Below are positions 54,891 to 64,000 of a DNA stretch of 64,000 bases, piece by piece. The first letter of the stretch is position 1. Every line of letters starts with the position of its first letter. This stretch comes from Zingiber officinale (Eukaryota > Streptophyta > Magnoliopsida > Zingiberales > Zingiberaceae), in NCBI RefSeq assembly GCF_018446385.1, contig NC_056000.1, positions 53,538,722-53,602,721 on the forward strand. Direction: 5' to 3'. The translations under genes were made by a program, and so were the position numbers. The notes under the pieces were generated by a model. The model had not been told where the DNA came from. It saw nothing but the letters and a program-made list of their open reading frames with translations, and made no database searches.

Positions 54891-56689
54891 CATCAGTTAT
54901 TGGGAACTCCTCCTCTAAGTCACTGTACTACTCTAGGGGAATTTCATATTGTTCAATCTACATATCATCAGTTAAGAATTCTTGTACATCTATATTGCAT
55001 TGTAATTCCTCTTCAATTTGGGTATAATGCTCTACCTCCTCACTCCAAGTAGGCTTAAAATAATCAACAAGTATTGTACAAGGATTCAAAACCTCATCTT
55101 CTAGTATACTTCTTCATTTAAATCAAATGTCAAAATGCTGCTTGTATTTCTATTTGTGTTCTGCACACCACTATACTCAGAAGACGATAGAATATTTGTT
55201 CTAGATAATTCTCCTACATTAGTTCCATGTCCCCTGCAAGAATTTTCATCAAGCGTATTCCATATCTCAGAGAGAATTTCTTCAGTAATATGATCGTCCC
55301 TGATAAAAAATTTAAAAACTAATTTAGCAAAGTTACATCTACATAATCAAGTGATGTTGTACATATTAATTTAGCAAAGACCAAGTAACGTTAGATATGG
55401 TGTACATTAAATTTTCATAATTTATCAGTGGCGGTGGCAGAATTCGACTGATATACCTAGGGTTTTTGTAATTTTACATATTTTTAACCACTATGAAGGT
55501 TGAGCAAGGAAAAGGTATATATGTTACAAAATCTAAGTTTTAACCAAAGATCATGTTGGGCCTAATAACATCTCATATCATGCCCAACGTAGGCCTAATA
55601 TAGGATGCATGATATCAGACCCGCATTGAAGCAGAAACTTCTCGTAATGTTGGACAACGACCGAGAGCACTAAATAAGCAATGGATTGTACAATTTAACT
55701 CCTTGCAACACTAGAAACTCACAACATGTTAAATGGGTGTAATCAAACATGTTTAGGTTGATCAATGGATTTTGGTCAAAATCCACTGATGAACCTAGGT
55801 TAATTGGATTTATGCAAACTCCAAATAACTAAGACAGGTTGAGCGATGAGAAGGTAGATATGGTATCAAACTAAAATTTTGATCAACGAAGATAGTGGGC
55901 CTAATATGATCGCATATCAGGCCCAATGTGCTGATACCTACCATATCAACCTAACTTGCATGAGCAATGTCTAGCTGAAATCTAGCATCACACTGGAGCA
56001 CCTTGCAAACCAATTAAGTGATGAAGTACATCATATTGCAAGTGTCGTTCAATATTAATTCCCCACACATCCAATGACACCATAAACACGATTTTTTTTA
56101 TCACCTTTTACAACAAAAGTAATTTTTTTTAAACAATACTAACCTATTTTACAGTAGTAAATTTATATATACATTGGTAAATCTTTATCTGTCTTCTTCT
56201 ACTAATTTCACTCATACTAGAAATTTATCATTCAACGTCGAGGATGTTAATCGCTGTTATCCTTTGAACTCGTCTCGTGCAATCCGGCTGATCATCACGA
56301 GGACATATGGCAAGCGGAGGAGTTTCATGATCGTTTCATGTTTATAAGACTAGGAAGAGGAATGGAGGAAGAGAGAGGGTGAGAGCACGTACATCCGAAC
56401 CACAAATTCATTTACAATTAAAAAAGTGGTTTGGATGCTTAAAAAATGGTGAATGAGAAGCAACGATTAGCGGGAGGTTAAAGGGGAATTATAGTTTTTT
56501 TGGTGTGTCCTTTGGTAAAAGGAGAACTATGATACGTCTTTTGGTAAATAGCATATTCTACCTACGTCTTTTGGTAAAATGCCATTTTTTTCCTTATAAT
56601 GGGTATAGGGGAATCAAAGTCCACATATTTTGTATACCTTTTTACCTTATGAAGTAACATTATTACTTACTTCCATTTCCCTTTCCCGA

Positions 56690-58560
56690 AGTGTTCGTTC
56701 CTTTGGTATTCTAGCTTGTCATCTAAAAGTTATATTCTTTTTTCGACTCTTGCCCAATCATTAAGTAATTCTTGGGCTTCCAAATAGTCAGGAGACAAAG
56801 TGGATCGTCGTTCATCCAATATATTACCTCCGAAACAAAATATCTATTCTACGACAATGGTTACTAGACAAGTTAAAATTTCTTTTACGATGATGAAGGG
56901 GATGGGAAAACTTTAAGTCTTCTATGATAATCACCGTAGAATATCAAAATCTAACTCACTATTTGCTTCACTAAATTTTTTTTAAAAGAATGGTAAAATA
57001 ATTCTCAAGTTTTGGAACTTGAGGATCTCATGGACATTTCATTCGTTCTTTTAATAAAAATTATACTTTTGTATGTTTTTAATTACTACTAAATATTTTG
57101 TGTTTCAAATATATTAATTTCTAATCCATATTTTATAATTTTTAAATCGAATTAAAGAATCATAATACAAAAATAAAATTTTATGTAAAACTTCCAATTT
57201 AAGTCTAGGGTTTAAATCAAATGAAACTAAATAAATTTCAAGAATATAATAATAAAAAAATTCCATTTTGCTTTCATTGTTAGTATGCAAGAAGATAAAA
57301 TTCATATTATAATTATTTAAAACAAATACAAAAATTCATCATAACTAAATGAGAAGAAGGATAATAGATACCAAAAAATTATTCAATTGTATCATTAAAT
57401 ACTTTTAAAATTTTATGAATATTACTAGTACATATATTCCATTGGTGTGTAAATAAATATATATTGTATTAGTATTTTATAAAAAGAATGAACATAATAA
57501 TTCTCATTATATTATTTTACAAAATCTATCCACTGTTTTATTATACTAGGATGTGACCATAAATAAAAATAACAATTTCAATTGATTTAATATGATTTTC
57601 TAAAATTATAATCAATCTTTAACATATAAATTTAAAACACGATATATATAACAAATATTAAAAAATAAACCACTAATAACCGTCTAGCATATAAATTTAA
57701 GTTTATCAATAATTGTTATATTAAAACTAGCATTATCAAATAATATTGAATATTTTATAAATTAATATATATTCTTCTAAAATTAAATATAATAATTAAG
57801 AAATATTTTGAGTAGTGTGTATTTCATCAAAAATACTATAGGCTAATAAATATTTTTGAATTATTTAAAAGTTATCGGTCTAATGGTAAGTTACACTCAT
57901 ACATGAATGAGTTGTTCAATGATTACTTTAAATATCATAATATAAAAAAACTTTTAATTTACTAAATTCTTCAATTAATTTTTTTTCTTACCTTACAAAT
58001 TTTTTAATTGTATAAGTCTAGTTCAGAAAATATAATTAGTAGACGAGTTAAGTGATTCTTAACAAAAAAAAAAAAAAAATCAAATATGCATTTAGACCCA
58101 AAACTAAAAGAAGATGTTCTATAGAAATATATTTAACTAATGATTTTTTTAATTTGCTATTAAAATATTTAAATAAATTTGAATCTGTATCTCCACTAGT
58201 CAAAAAAAAATTTAGACAATTGTGTTTGAGAATGTTCGATTCCAAATTTTATCAAGTGCTTCATTTCAACGTGACACTTCAATGATTCATAGCCATCGCT
58301 CGATTGAAATTTATGGGAGATTTTGCAATACTTATATTTTGCATGCAATTATCCAAACGGAAGAGTGAATTTTTAAAATACTTAGTACAAATAGATGATT
58401 TTAAAGATGCATTATTCTGAACCTCAAAAGTATCATTACTTCCCCATCTCTCGGGTGTCAGAACTTGTTCTGATTAATTATTGGCAAATTTAATATCCAC
58501 GAAATCCACATCTAGATTGACTATTTTCTCATGCTTTTGAGATTGAGATAATGAAGTTCA
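56690..58560 (-). pseudogene. hAT-family transposase, heavily decayed
   Basis: At 56720-56860 the minus strand encodes CFGGNILDERRSTLSPDYLE and AQELLNDWA, the signature of the C-terminal hAT dimerisation domain. Further upstream on the same strand, 58048-58560 has pieces compatible with the N-terminal BED zinc-finger region and linker (SLVKYISIEHLLLVLGLN, CTKYFKNSLFRLDNC), though these are weak. The middle is AT-rich with no clear homology. Multiple stops are present. Repeats around 58760-58930 (GGTTTGAACCGACAG, GGGTCAACGGTTTACTAGG) may be the 5' subterminal part. Termini were not defined. Confidence 0.55.
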
Positions 58561-58569
58561 TTCCATTGG

Positions 58570-59270
58570 AATTGAAATCAGAAGCGATCAACATTTCAGA
58601 ATTTAGAGATGATATAGAAATAATGAAATAAGTTGCTTATTTATAAAGGTTGGAGAATAATGAACATTAAATCATAATCATTGTTAAAAAAAGTCAAATA
58701 ATCTCAACCGTTTAAAAAAACATCCAACGGTCAGACTATTAGAGCCGTCGACTACCAATGTTAAAAAATAAATCAAATAACAACATTGACTTGTTGGTTT
58801 GAACCGACAGTTAACTACCGATTCAACTATTATTTTTGTGTCTGAATCAAAACCAAGGGTCGATTCCGTTCCTGTTCAGGCCAGTGTAACTGGGTCAACG
58901 GTTTACTAGGCCATTGACCTAGCTACGGGTGTTTATTATTCAAAAGTTCTTTTGCATTTTTTATTCCCTTCAAGTATACTCTTTTAGATGATATCACAGT
59001 ACGCCTTTATAAGGGCTTATTAATCCACTAATTAGTATAAACCCAATCTTTACAAGGTAATATTTTCCCACACGACAAATTAAGGACCATATACTATTGT
59101 GAGACACAAGATGAATCACGTTATCTTCAAGGATTTTTGAAGCTATGGCACTTAGAAAATGCATCCTTAATACAGTTTGTCAATCCTTATAGAAAATGCA
59201 TCCATAAATTTAATATTGTTTCTTCACATGCATGCCCTATTGAAACATAAGTAAACTTCATACCAAATAT
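58570..59270. other. hAT 5' flank and intergenic sequence
   Basis: No gene seen. The first half has short inverted motifs with AACCG/CGGTT, in keeping with a hAT subterminal region; the second half is unremarkable AT-rich sequence. Confidence 0.35.
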
Positions 59271-59279
59271 ACAAATGGA

Positions 59280-59690
59280 GAAGGCATTTTAGTTACTCAA
59301 TCCTTTCTTTCCCACGAGTGTCATCAATGACCAAGGTATGTGACCAGGCACTTCGGTGATCATTTGGTTGCCTTACAAATTGATAATGTAGACTGGCAAT
59401 GGCCCACAGAACTTCACGGAAATTCGCATTCTCATTGTTCTTGTGCCATGTCGAAAGAAGAAGCTCAAACCCCTATAGTCTATCGACATATGGAGAATGA
59501 CAGCTAGTCAGCTAGTAGTTATGGCAGCTGGTATCATCTTGCCTGCATAAATAGAACAAGTTGGCACAACCTAATACTACTATCAACGAATTTTTCAATC
59601 AGGTCATTTTGCTCAGCCTCTATAACATCATGTCGGTCCAGAAGTATTAATGTGTTCACCTTAGTTCTCAGTTGGGATTCTATATGTTTA
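59280..59690 (-). pseudogene. Relic of an unidentified plant gene
   Basis: Two minus-strand stretches read like real exon sequence. One at about 59560-59690 gives LRTKVNTLILLDRHDVIEAE and then EKFVDSSIRLCQLVLFMQA. One at about 59285-59470 gives TWHKNNENANFREVLWAIAS, LHYQFVRQPNDHRSAWSHTL and VIDDTRGKERIE. Composition and codon pattern differ from the surrounding AT-rich DNA. I do not recognise the family. No start, promoter or flanking exons were found, so it is probably a fragment left by rearrangement or capture. Confidence 0.35.
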
Positions 59691-59699
59691 ATATTATAC

Positions 59700-60385
59700 T
59701 GCAACCATGCATTTCAACAAAAATCTAAAAACTACTGAAGTATAATTTCGAGTAACTGGTTTTCATTATCTCTATTAGGCAATATTCTAATAGAGATAGA
59801 ACTGATAGTTAAGAAAATACCAAAAGGATTCAAGAGTTTGGTTGCATGAAGACAATAAAGTGTCTATATTTCATTCAAATCTCAATGCCCATATCTTGGC
59901 TAATTTGATCCAAGATCCAAAGATAGTTTGAGTGAAAACTTTGTTAATTAATGTACATCAAGCAGTATACTAAGTATACTGTCAGTCCTAATTATCAATT
60001 TGAGATGAACATGAAGAGAATTTCATTGCAAACATAGAGGATCAAAAATCAGTAAATAGCTAGCTAGCTAGCTAGGTTCCACATATGGCAGTGAAACGAA
60101 GGTAACTAAGAAGGCAAAGGAAATGAAACTATATACTAGAAGATTAATGAAGGGTCTAGCTAATACCATTTAAGAAATTGTAAAAGAATATATACAATTA
60201 TTGGATTGAATTAATTAATTACATGTATTTATACAATTATCAAAATTTAAACAATTTATTTACTCCTTGGTACTCAGGTTTTAGTATCATCATGTTTATT
60301 TAGAATGATATATAACTTTGCAAAAAGGAAAAAAAAAAAAAAAAAAAAAGAAGAAAATTGATTTTCATGGATCATGTGGCGACGA
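59700..60385. other. Intergenic sequence, 3' of MIR390
   Basis: AT-rich, no gene seen. Contains GCTAGCTAGCTAGCTAG at 60059-60074 and a poly(A) run at 60328-60349. Confidence 0.4.
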
Positions 60386-60390
60386 GCAGT

Positions 60391-60493
60391 AGAGAGAATC
60401 CATGAGGCTCAGGATAGATAGCGCCATGAACACAAACGTAAGTAAACTATAGCATGTACGGCGCTATCCCTCCTGAGCTTTACAGATTCTCCC
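60391..60493 (-). ncRNA. MIR390: MIR390 microRNA precursor hairpin
   Basis: On the minus strand, 60480-60460 reads AAGCTCAGGAGGGATAGCGC plus a final C, identical over all 21 nt to plant miR390. The star strand lies at 60423-60403 (CGCTATCTATCCTGAGCCTC plus A), with the expected 2-nt 3' overhangs. The arms pair further through GAGAATC...GATTCTC at the base, with a loop of 36 nt (60424-60459). miR390 is loaded into AGO7 and cuts TAS3 RNAs to start the ta-siRNAs that repress ARF3/ARF4-type auxin response factors, controlling leaf polarity and lateral organ growth. The mature form is on the 5' arm, as in known MIR390 genes. No host protein gene overlaps; an ORF on the opposite strand (60454-60678) is chance. 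Confidence 0.95.
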
Positions 60494-60718
60494 ACACTTT
60501 ATTTCCCCTTCTCATTCTCTACTTTGCCCACTCAACCCACACACAAACAATGAAGAAGGTGGAGATCAAAGAGAGAGAGAGAGAGACGAGTGCACTGAGA
60601 TCAGAATATTTGGCAAGAGGGTCCATTTATAAGAAAACCCCGCAAATAAGGCGATCGATAAGGCATGGAGAAGAATAATAAATGCATAAATAAATAGTCA
60701 ATTATTTGCATGTACCCA

Positions 60719-60736
60719 ACTATATATATATATATA
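60719..60736 (-). promoter_or_regulatory. Possible TATA element of the MIR390 primary transcript
   Basis: A (TA)n run CTATATATATATATATAG lies about 230 bp upstream of the hairpin in MIR390 orientation. A pyrimidine (CT)n patch lies between them (60571-60587 on the plus strand as GAGAGAGAGAGAGAG). Both are common at plant miRNA promoters, but a simple repeat of this kind could also be meaningless. Confidence 0.35.
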
Positions 60737-60739
60737 GTC

Positions 60740-62270
60740 TGGAAGCTAGGCGAGGGAGCAGAGAGGCAGTCTTTTAATTAATTTCCTGCACACTGTCAGA
60801 AGAAAACAAGTAAAATCAACCTCTCTCTCCGACCGTGAAATCAAGCCCTGCCCGGTCCCCGGCCTGGCTATGCCAAAAACTAGAATCACTTTATTTTCTT
60901 GTTTCTTTTGCTCAGCCACGGACGAGGCTGATCAGGTTCTGTGCTCCTGCAATTTTATATATGGAGTTAAATTTTAGTCCAAAATTAATAGTCATCTATA
61001 ATTTATTTTTTTCGTGTTATTATAGAAATAAGAAATATTGGAATGATTGAATCATTTTTTACCACCGTTAAGATGAATATATATTATCGTGATGATTGAT
61101 GAGACGAGTAGGTGGAGAAATTTATGTTCGCACAGCCAATCATTTCCAGATGGATGACTGATGCCTCATGGTAGCTAGATACGGCATGAAGCTGTAAGCC
61201 TGCAGACTTGGATTTCCTTGTTGACTCTTGTTGTTGGAGTTGTGCCTGCAGAATGCTGGCCGTTTGCCAGGTCAAAGTCGTCGCACTTCTCGTGGGCATG
61301 CACTGATCCCTGCATCAGGTTCTGCCGAGATGACCAACGTCTTTCAGTCGCTCTTTCTCTCTCACTCCCGAAGCCTGTTCTCTAGCTCGTCGACTGTCAA
61401 TTCCCTGCGTCTTCACTGGCCTTTGGAAATTGGGTCGGGCACCTACCGCAGTTAATTTCCCAGCTAGCTTTCTAAATTACTGATTATTTAATTCGCCTTT
61501 GTATTGTATCCATTCTGTGAGAGTGAGAGTGAGAGTGACGCCCGTGGGAGTGGAGTACGTTCATGGAAAGGAAGTTAATTGGCCCCTACACTTTGGCGGC
61601 ACCTCCTCGGACGCATTCACTGATATAAGCAGCAGCTCCACGCTCCGATCGACTGTGATGCTCTGTCTCAAGGTGGTTTTTATATATGTATGAATATAAA
61701 TAGCTAGGGGAGAGGTATGGAGTCTGCGATACTCAAAAACTGGTAGTTTTGCAGGAATAGTTTAGCTTTTCGGATACTCCACGTAAATTGCGCGTCTCGT
61801 TTTAGTAATACGTACGATGTGTCTAGAAAGTAAACAATCACGATCCCGAAATGAAGGGCGTATTTAATGATTTTTTTAAAAAAATCATATTAAGAGTAAA
61901 AAATCATACTCTCTCCACAATATATAAAAAATCATCATACAATTAATTTTTTTTCGATGAGTCTCGCACTCATTAATTCATGTATCTTTTTTTATAGTAT
62001 TGATCTTATCCAAAAGTTAAATGGATGAGCAGCCGATAAAAAAGCAAGAGTGTTGAGACTGTAATTGGAAATTGTGGATTTGTGTACACCATAAAGAGAG
62101 TAAACATTAACATTAGAATGAAAATCATGGAGGAGATCTTTAGTGTAGGTACTCTGACGCTCAACTCAAAACCGTATCTCAGATGAAAAATAGAGAAGAA
62201 GATGAACAGTAGAATACTAGCGTGGATATATGTGTGCGCATGAGCATGCACGTACTTGGCCAATGGAGTG
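60740..62270. other. Intergenic region, MIR390 upstream
   Basis: No convincing gene. A GC-balanced stretch at 61130-61700 has ORFs of 60-75 aa on both strands but no domain, start context or splice pattern that supports them. A GAGAGT microsatellite lies at 61517-61537. Part of this region may act as MIR390 promoter. Confidence 0.4.
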
Positions 62271-62279
62271 GATCCCCTT

Positions 62280-63335
62280 TTTATATCTCATCTCATAACC
62301 TCCACAATAATGAGGTGTCAGAGCAAATCAGGTGTCAAAATATGTCGAGTAGTGGAGGATGTACAATAACCTTCCCTTGGGCAGAGAAAGGTTCTGTTGT
62401 GTGTATATGTCAGAGTAGTAGAATATTCTCCTATGAGTAGTCATTATTCTCTAGAAGGAGGTTGCAATTCTCTGATAATGTTGCCTCTTAAAGGGAATCC
62501 GATCGGCTCTGGGGCCAATCGGGTTAATGTTGGAAGTCATGTCCATGAGAAGTGGGGAGCTGAGATCCAGATGTCCGACCGACTCTGGTGCCGATCAGCT
62601 CTGGGGCCGATCAGATTTATGATGTGAGTTATGCCCATAAGAAATGGAGAGCTGACCCCTGGAGATCCAACCGGCTCTAGGGTCGATCAAATTTATACTA
62701 GGAGTCATGTCCATAAAAAATGGAGAGCTGAGCTCTAGAGATCTGACCGACTCTGGAGTAAATCGTGTTTATGGTAGGAGTCATGTTCATAAGAAGTGGG
62801 GAGCTGAGCCTTGAAGGTCCGACCGGCTCTAAGGTCGATAAGGTCTACGTTGGAGTCATGCCCATGAGAAGTGAGGAATTGAGTCTTGGAGATCCGATCG
62901 ACTCTAGGCCAATCGAGTTTATACTGGGAGTCATGCTCATAAGAAATGGAAACTTGAGCCCCGGGAATCCGACCGACTCTAGGGTTAATTAGGTTTATAC
63001 TAGAAGTCATGTCCATGAGAAGTGGGGAGCTAAGCCCCGGAGATTTGACCAACTCTGGGGTCGATCAGGTTTACGTTGGGAGTCATGCTCATGAGAAGTG
63101 GATAATTGAGCCCCAGATATTCGACCGACTCTATTGCCAATTAGGTTTATACTGGGAGTCATGCTCATGAGAAGTGGGGAGCTGAGTCCTATTGAAAGTG
63201 GTATATTCAGATATGTACACTTTGACTTTGATTGTAACCTCACCTTGATTTTGATAGTCACTTTGACATGACTATCAACCCCACATTACCTTTGGGGCCA
63301 CTTACAACGCTCCGTATTATTAGAGCAATCAATGT
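62280..63335. repeat. LTR-like sequence with a 75-bp minisatellite (9 units)
   Basis: Nine imperfect units start near 62499, 62576, 62670, 62745, 62820, 62896, 62971, 63047 and 63121, period 75-77 bp, unit 2 carrying a 17-bp internal duplication. Each has a CGACCGACTCTGGGGTCGAT-like head and GGAGTCATGCTCATGAGAAG. Because 75 is a multiple of three, frames stay open on both strands as 25-residue repeats (62735-63261 minus, 62765-62992 plus). These are not proteins. The flanks (GTCAGAGTAGTAGAATATTC at 62410) resemble a gypsy LTR. Confidence 0.85.
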
Positions 63336-63339
63336 ACCC

Positions 63340-64000
63340 TTAGTTTTTGATGTTTGGGTAAAGGTTTTAAGTTAGGGTTTGTATCTATATTCAATATGCG
63401 CTGTTAAGTGTGCAAGTGACGGGTGTAAGGAAAGATTAAGTGTGATCTTGGCAAAGGTGAAGTCCAAGCATAGGAGTCTTGGCAGTGTAAGTCTAAGCTT
63501 GAGGCTTGGTCATGTAAGTCCAAGTGTGACTTGGCAAAGGAAGACCCAACAACAAGGATAAGACCGAAGGAAACTCTTAAAGGTAAGGCGTGAAGGATGG
63601 GAAAGGATCTAAGGGGCGCAAGGCTAATGGAGGAGGCTAGAAGGCAAAGTCAAGGTTGTGCTAGCAAAGGAAGATCCCACAACAAGGATAAGGCCGAAGG
63701 AAACTCTTGAATGCAATGCGTGAAAGATGGGGAAGCATCTGAGGTACGCAAGACTGATGGAGAAGGCTATACGGTAAGGTCAAGATTGTGCTAACAAAGG
63801 AAGACCCGACAATAAAGGCAAGACCGAAGGAAGCTCTTGAAGGTAGGACGTGAAGGATAGGGAATTATTCGATGGATGCAAGATTTATGGAGGAGACTAG
63901 AAGGCAAGGTCAAGATTGTGTAAGTGATGACAAGTACATGAGTGATTGTACTCATGGGATAAAACCCTAAGTTAGGGTTTACTAATCGACTGGTATATAT
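63340..64000 (+). mobile_element. Sirevirus-type LTR fragment with 130-bp tandem repeats, cut by the window edge
   Basis: The sequence matches the internal part of the solo LTR at 5166-7519 read in its own direction (AAGTCCAAG...CTTGGCA units, then GAAGACCCGACAA...GACCGAAGGAA, then GTGAAGGATAGGGA, then GGAGGAGRCTAGAAGGCAAG). Here the latter block is present three times with a period of about 130 bp (anchor GGAAGAYCC at 63540, 63669 and 63800). The left end is not clear and the right end lies beyond the window. Confidence 0.7.

Larger units (their letters stand above)
52432..55300 (-). pseudogene. MULE transposase N-terminal half, interrupted by a solo LTR
   Basis: Minus-strand homology starts near 55300 (DHITEEILSEIWNTLDENSC, then LTFDLNEEVY, then VLNPCTILVDYFKPTWSEEV) and passes the solo LTR with the target site in frame. 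It continues from 53060 with FCVGQIFSSR, a FKNTLVKHVMVKDMRYNSVD block typical of the MuDR N-terminal domain, and then the open frame 52409-52858. That frame has KYVKEHQCDTIRESADHQEC, FLANEQYKSSMIISDIKARF, and GVTISYRKAYRAQEKAMKKI, the zinc-binding and helix region before the catalytic core. Two stops and a frameshift occur in the first part. The frame's last few residues come from the Sirevirus LTR. Confidence 0.8.
52432..56600 (-). mobile_element. MULE (Mutator-like) element, truncated by a Sirevirus insertion, with a nested solo LTR
   Basis: On the minus strand it carries the N-terminal part of a plant MULE transposase. Its right end has several copies of CGTCTTTTGGTAAA (about 56510-56580) and ends near GGTAAAATGCCATTTTTTTCC, typical of MULE terminal inverted repeats. 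The left end, including the catalytic DDE region, was replaced by the Sirevirus LTR at 52431. Between 55440 and 56050 there are two diverged copies of a roughly 310-bp unit (with GGGCCTAATA...CATATCA...GGCCCAA...), probably a tandem duplication in the 5' untranslated region. Confidence 0.7.

Noticed and set aside
60454-60678. 74-aa plus-strand ORF
   Set aside because: It overlaps the MIR390 hairpin on the other strand, has no domain and is best explained by chance.
61084-61455. Possible second microRNA or small gene in a GC-balanced stretch
   Set aside because: A TGAAGCTG word recalls miR167, but the rest does not match and no paired arm was found; ORFs on both strands have no domain.
62735-63261. 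Repetitive ORFs of 75-105 aa with 25-residue repeats
   Set aside because: The 75-bp minisatellite has a period divisible by three; there is no start context, domain or conservation of residues above the DNA repeat.

Overview
The window looks like plant nuclear DNA. It carries an intron-containing class III peroxidase gene, a perfect match to the plant microRNA miR390, and dense nested plant transposons (Ty1-copia, Sirevirus-like, Ty3-gypsy Athila-like, a probable Del/Tekay solo LTR, CACTA, hAT, MULE). A monocot, perhaps ginger/banana-like, would fit the style of the LTR families, but that is a weak impression and not something the sequence proves. Only two ordinary host genes can be supported: the peroxidase (39421-40609, minus strand, four exons, 314 aa) and MIR390 (about 60391-60493, minus strand). 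Nearly everything else is transposable-element sequence.

Layout from left to right. 1-650 is a decayed copia reverse-transcriptase fragment. 822-25209 is a CACTA element whose transposase is split by an Athila-like gypsy element (1682-19563, minus strand). That element was itself hit by a hAT-type MITE (2985-3650), a Sirevirus-type solo LTR (5166-7519, containing a further insertion at about 6533-7256) and a young copia element (10438-18490, identical 5-bp target duplications, LTRs differing at 4 of 334 positions). 25210-26602 is a GC-rich insertion plus more CACTA-like subterminal repeat. 26603 to about 39290 is an Ale/Retrofit-like copia element split by a gag-only Sirevirus-like element (29413-37580), which in turn holds a 3.85-kb solo LTR (31916-35766).

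Next come the peroxidase gene, then a second nest: a gypsy gag relic (42430-42999) and a 5'-truncated Sirevirus-like element (about 43005-52431) that contains another gag-only element (45833-49921). This nest lies in a MULE (52432 to about 56600) that also carries a solo LTR (53066-54890). A decayed hAT transposase (56690-58560), an unidentified exon relic (59280-59690), MIR390, a 75-bp minisatellite (62480-63190) and a Sirevirus-type LTR fragment with a 130-bp tandem repeat (63340-64000) close the window.

Two themes stand out. First, four LTR elements of at least two superfamilies have gag or gag remnants but no recognisable pol; one of them keeps an intact 335-aa Gag, so they look like parasites of partners outside this window. 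Second, five related LTRs share the same skeleton but carry different arrays of short palindromes just upstream of the promoter. In both elements that retain two LTRs, the LTRs differ by one 20-bp palindrome unit, so the array changes copy number after insertion. The young copia element also has an extra ORF before gag that encodes a gag-like domain with a C-terminal membrane segment, preceded by a good splice acceptor.
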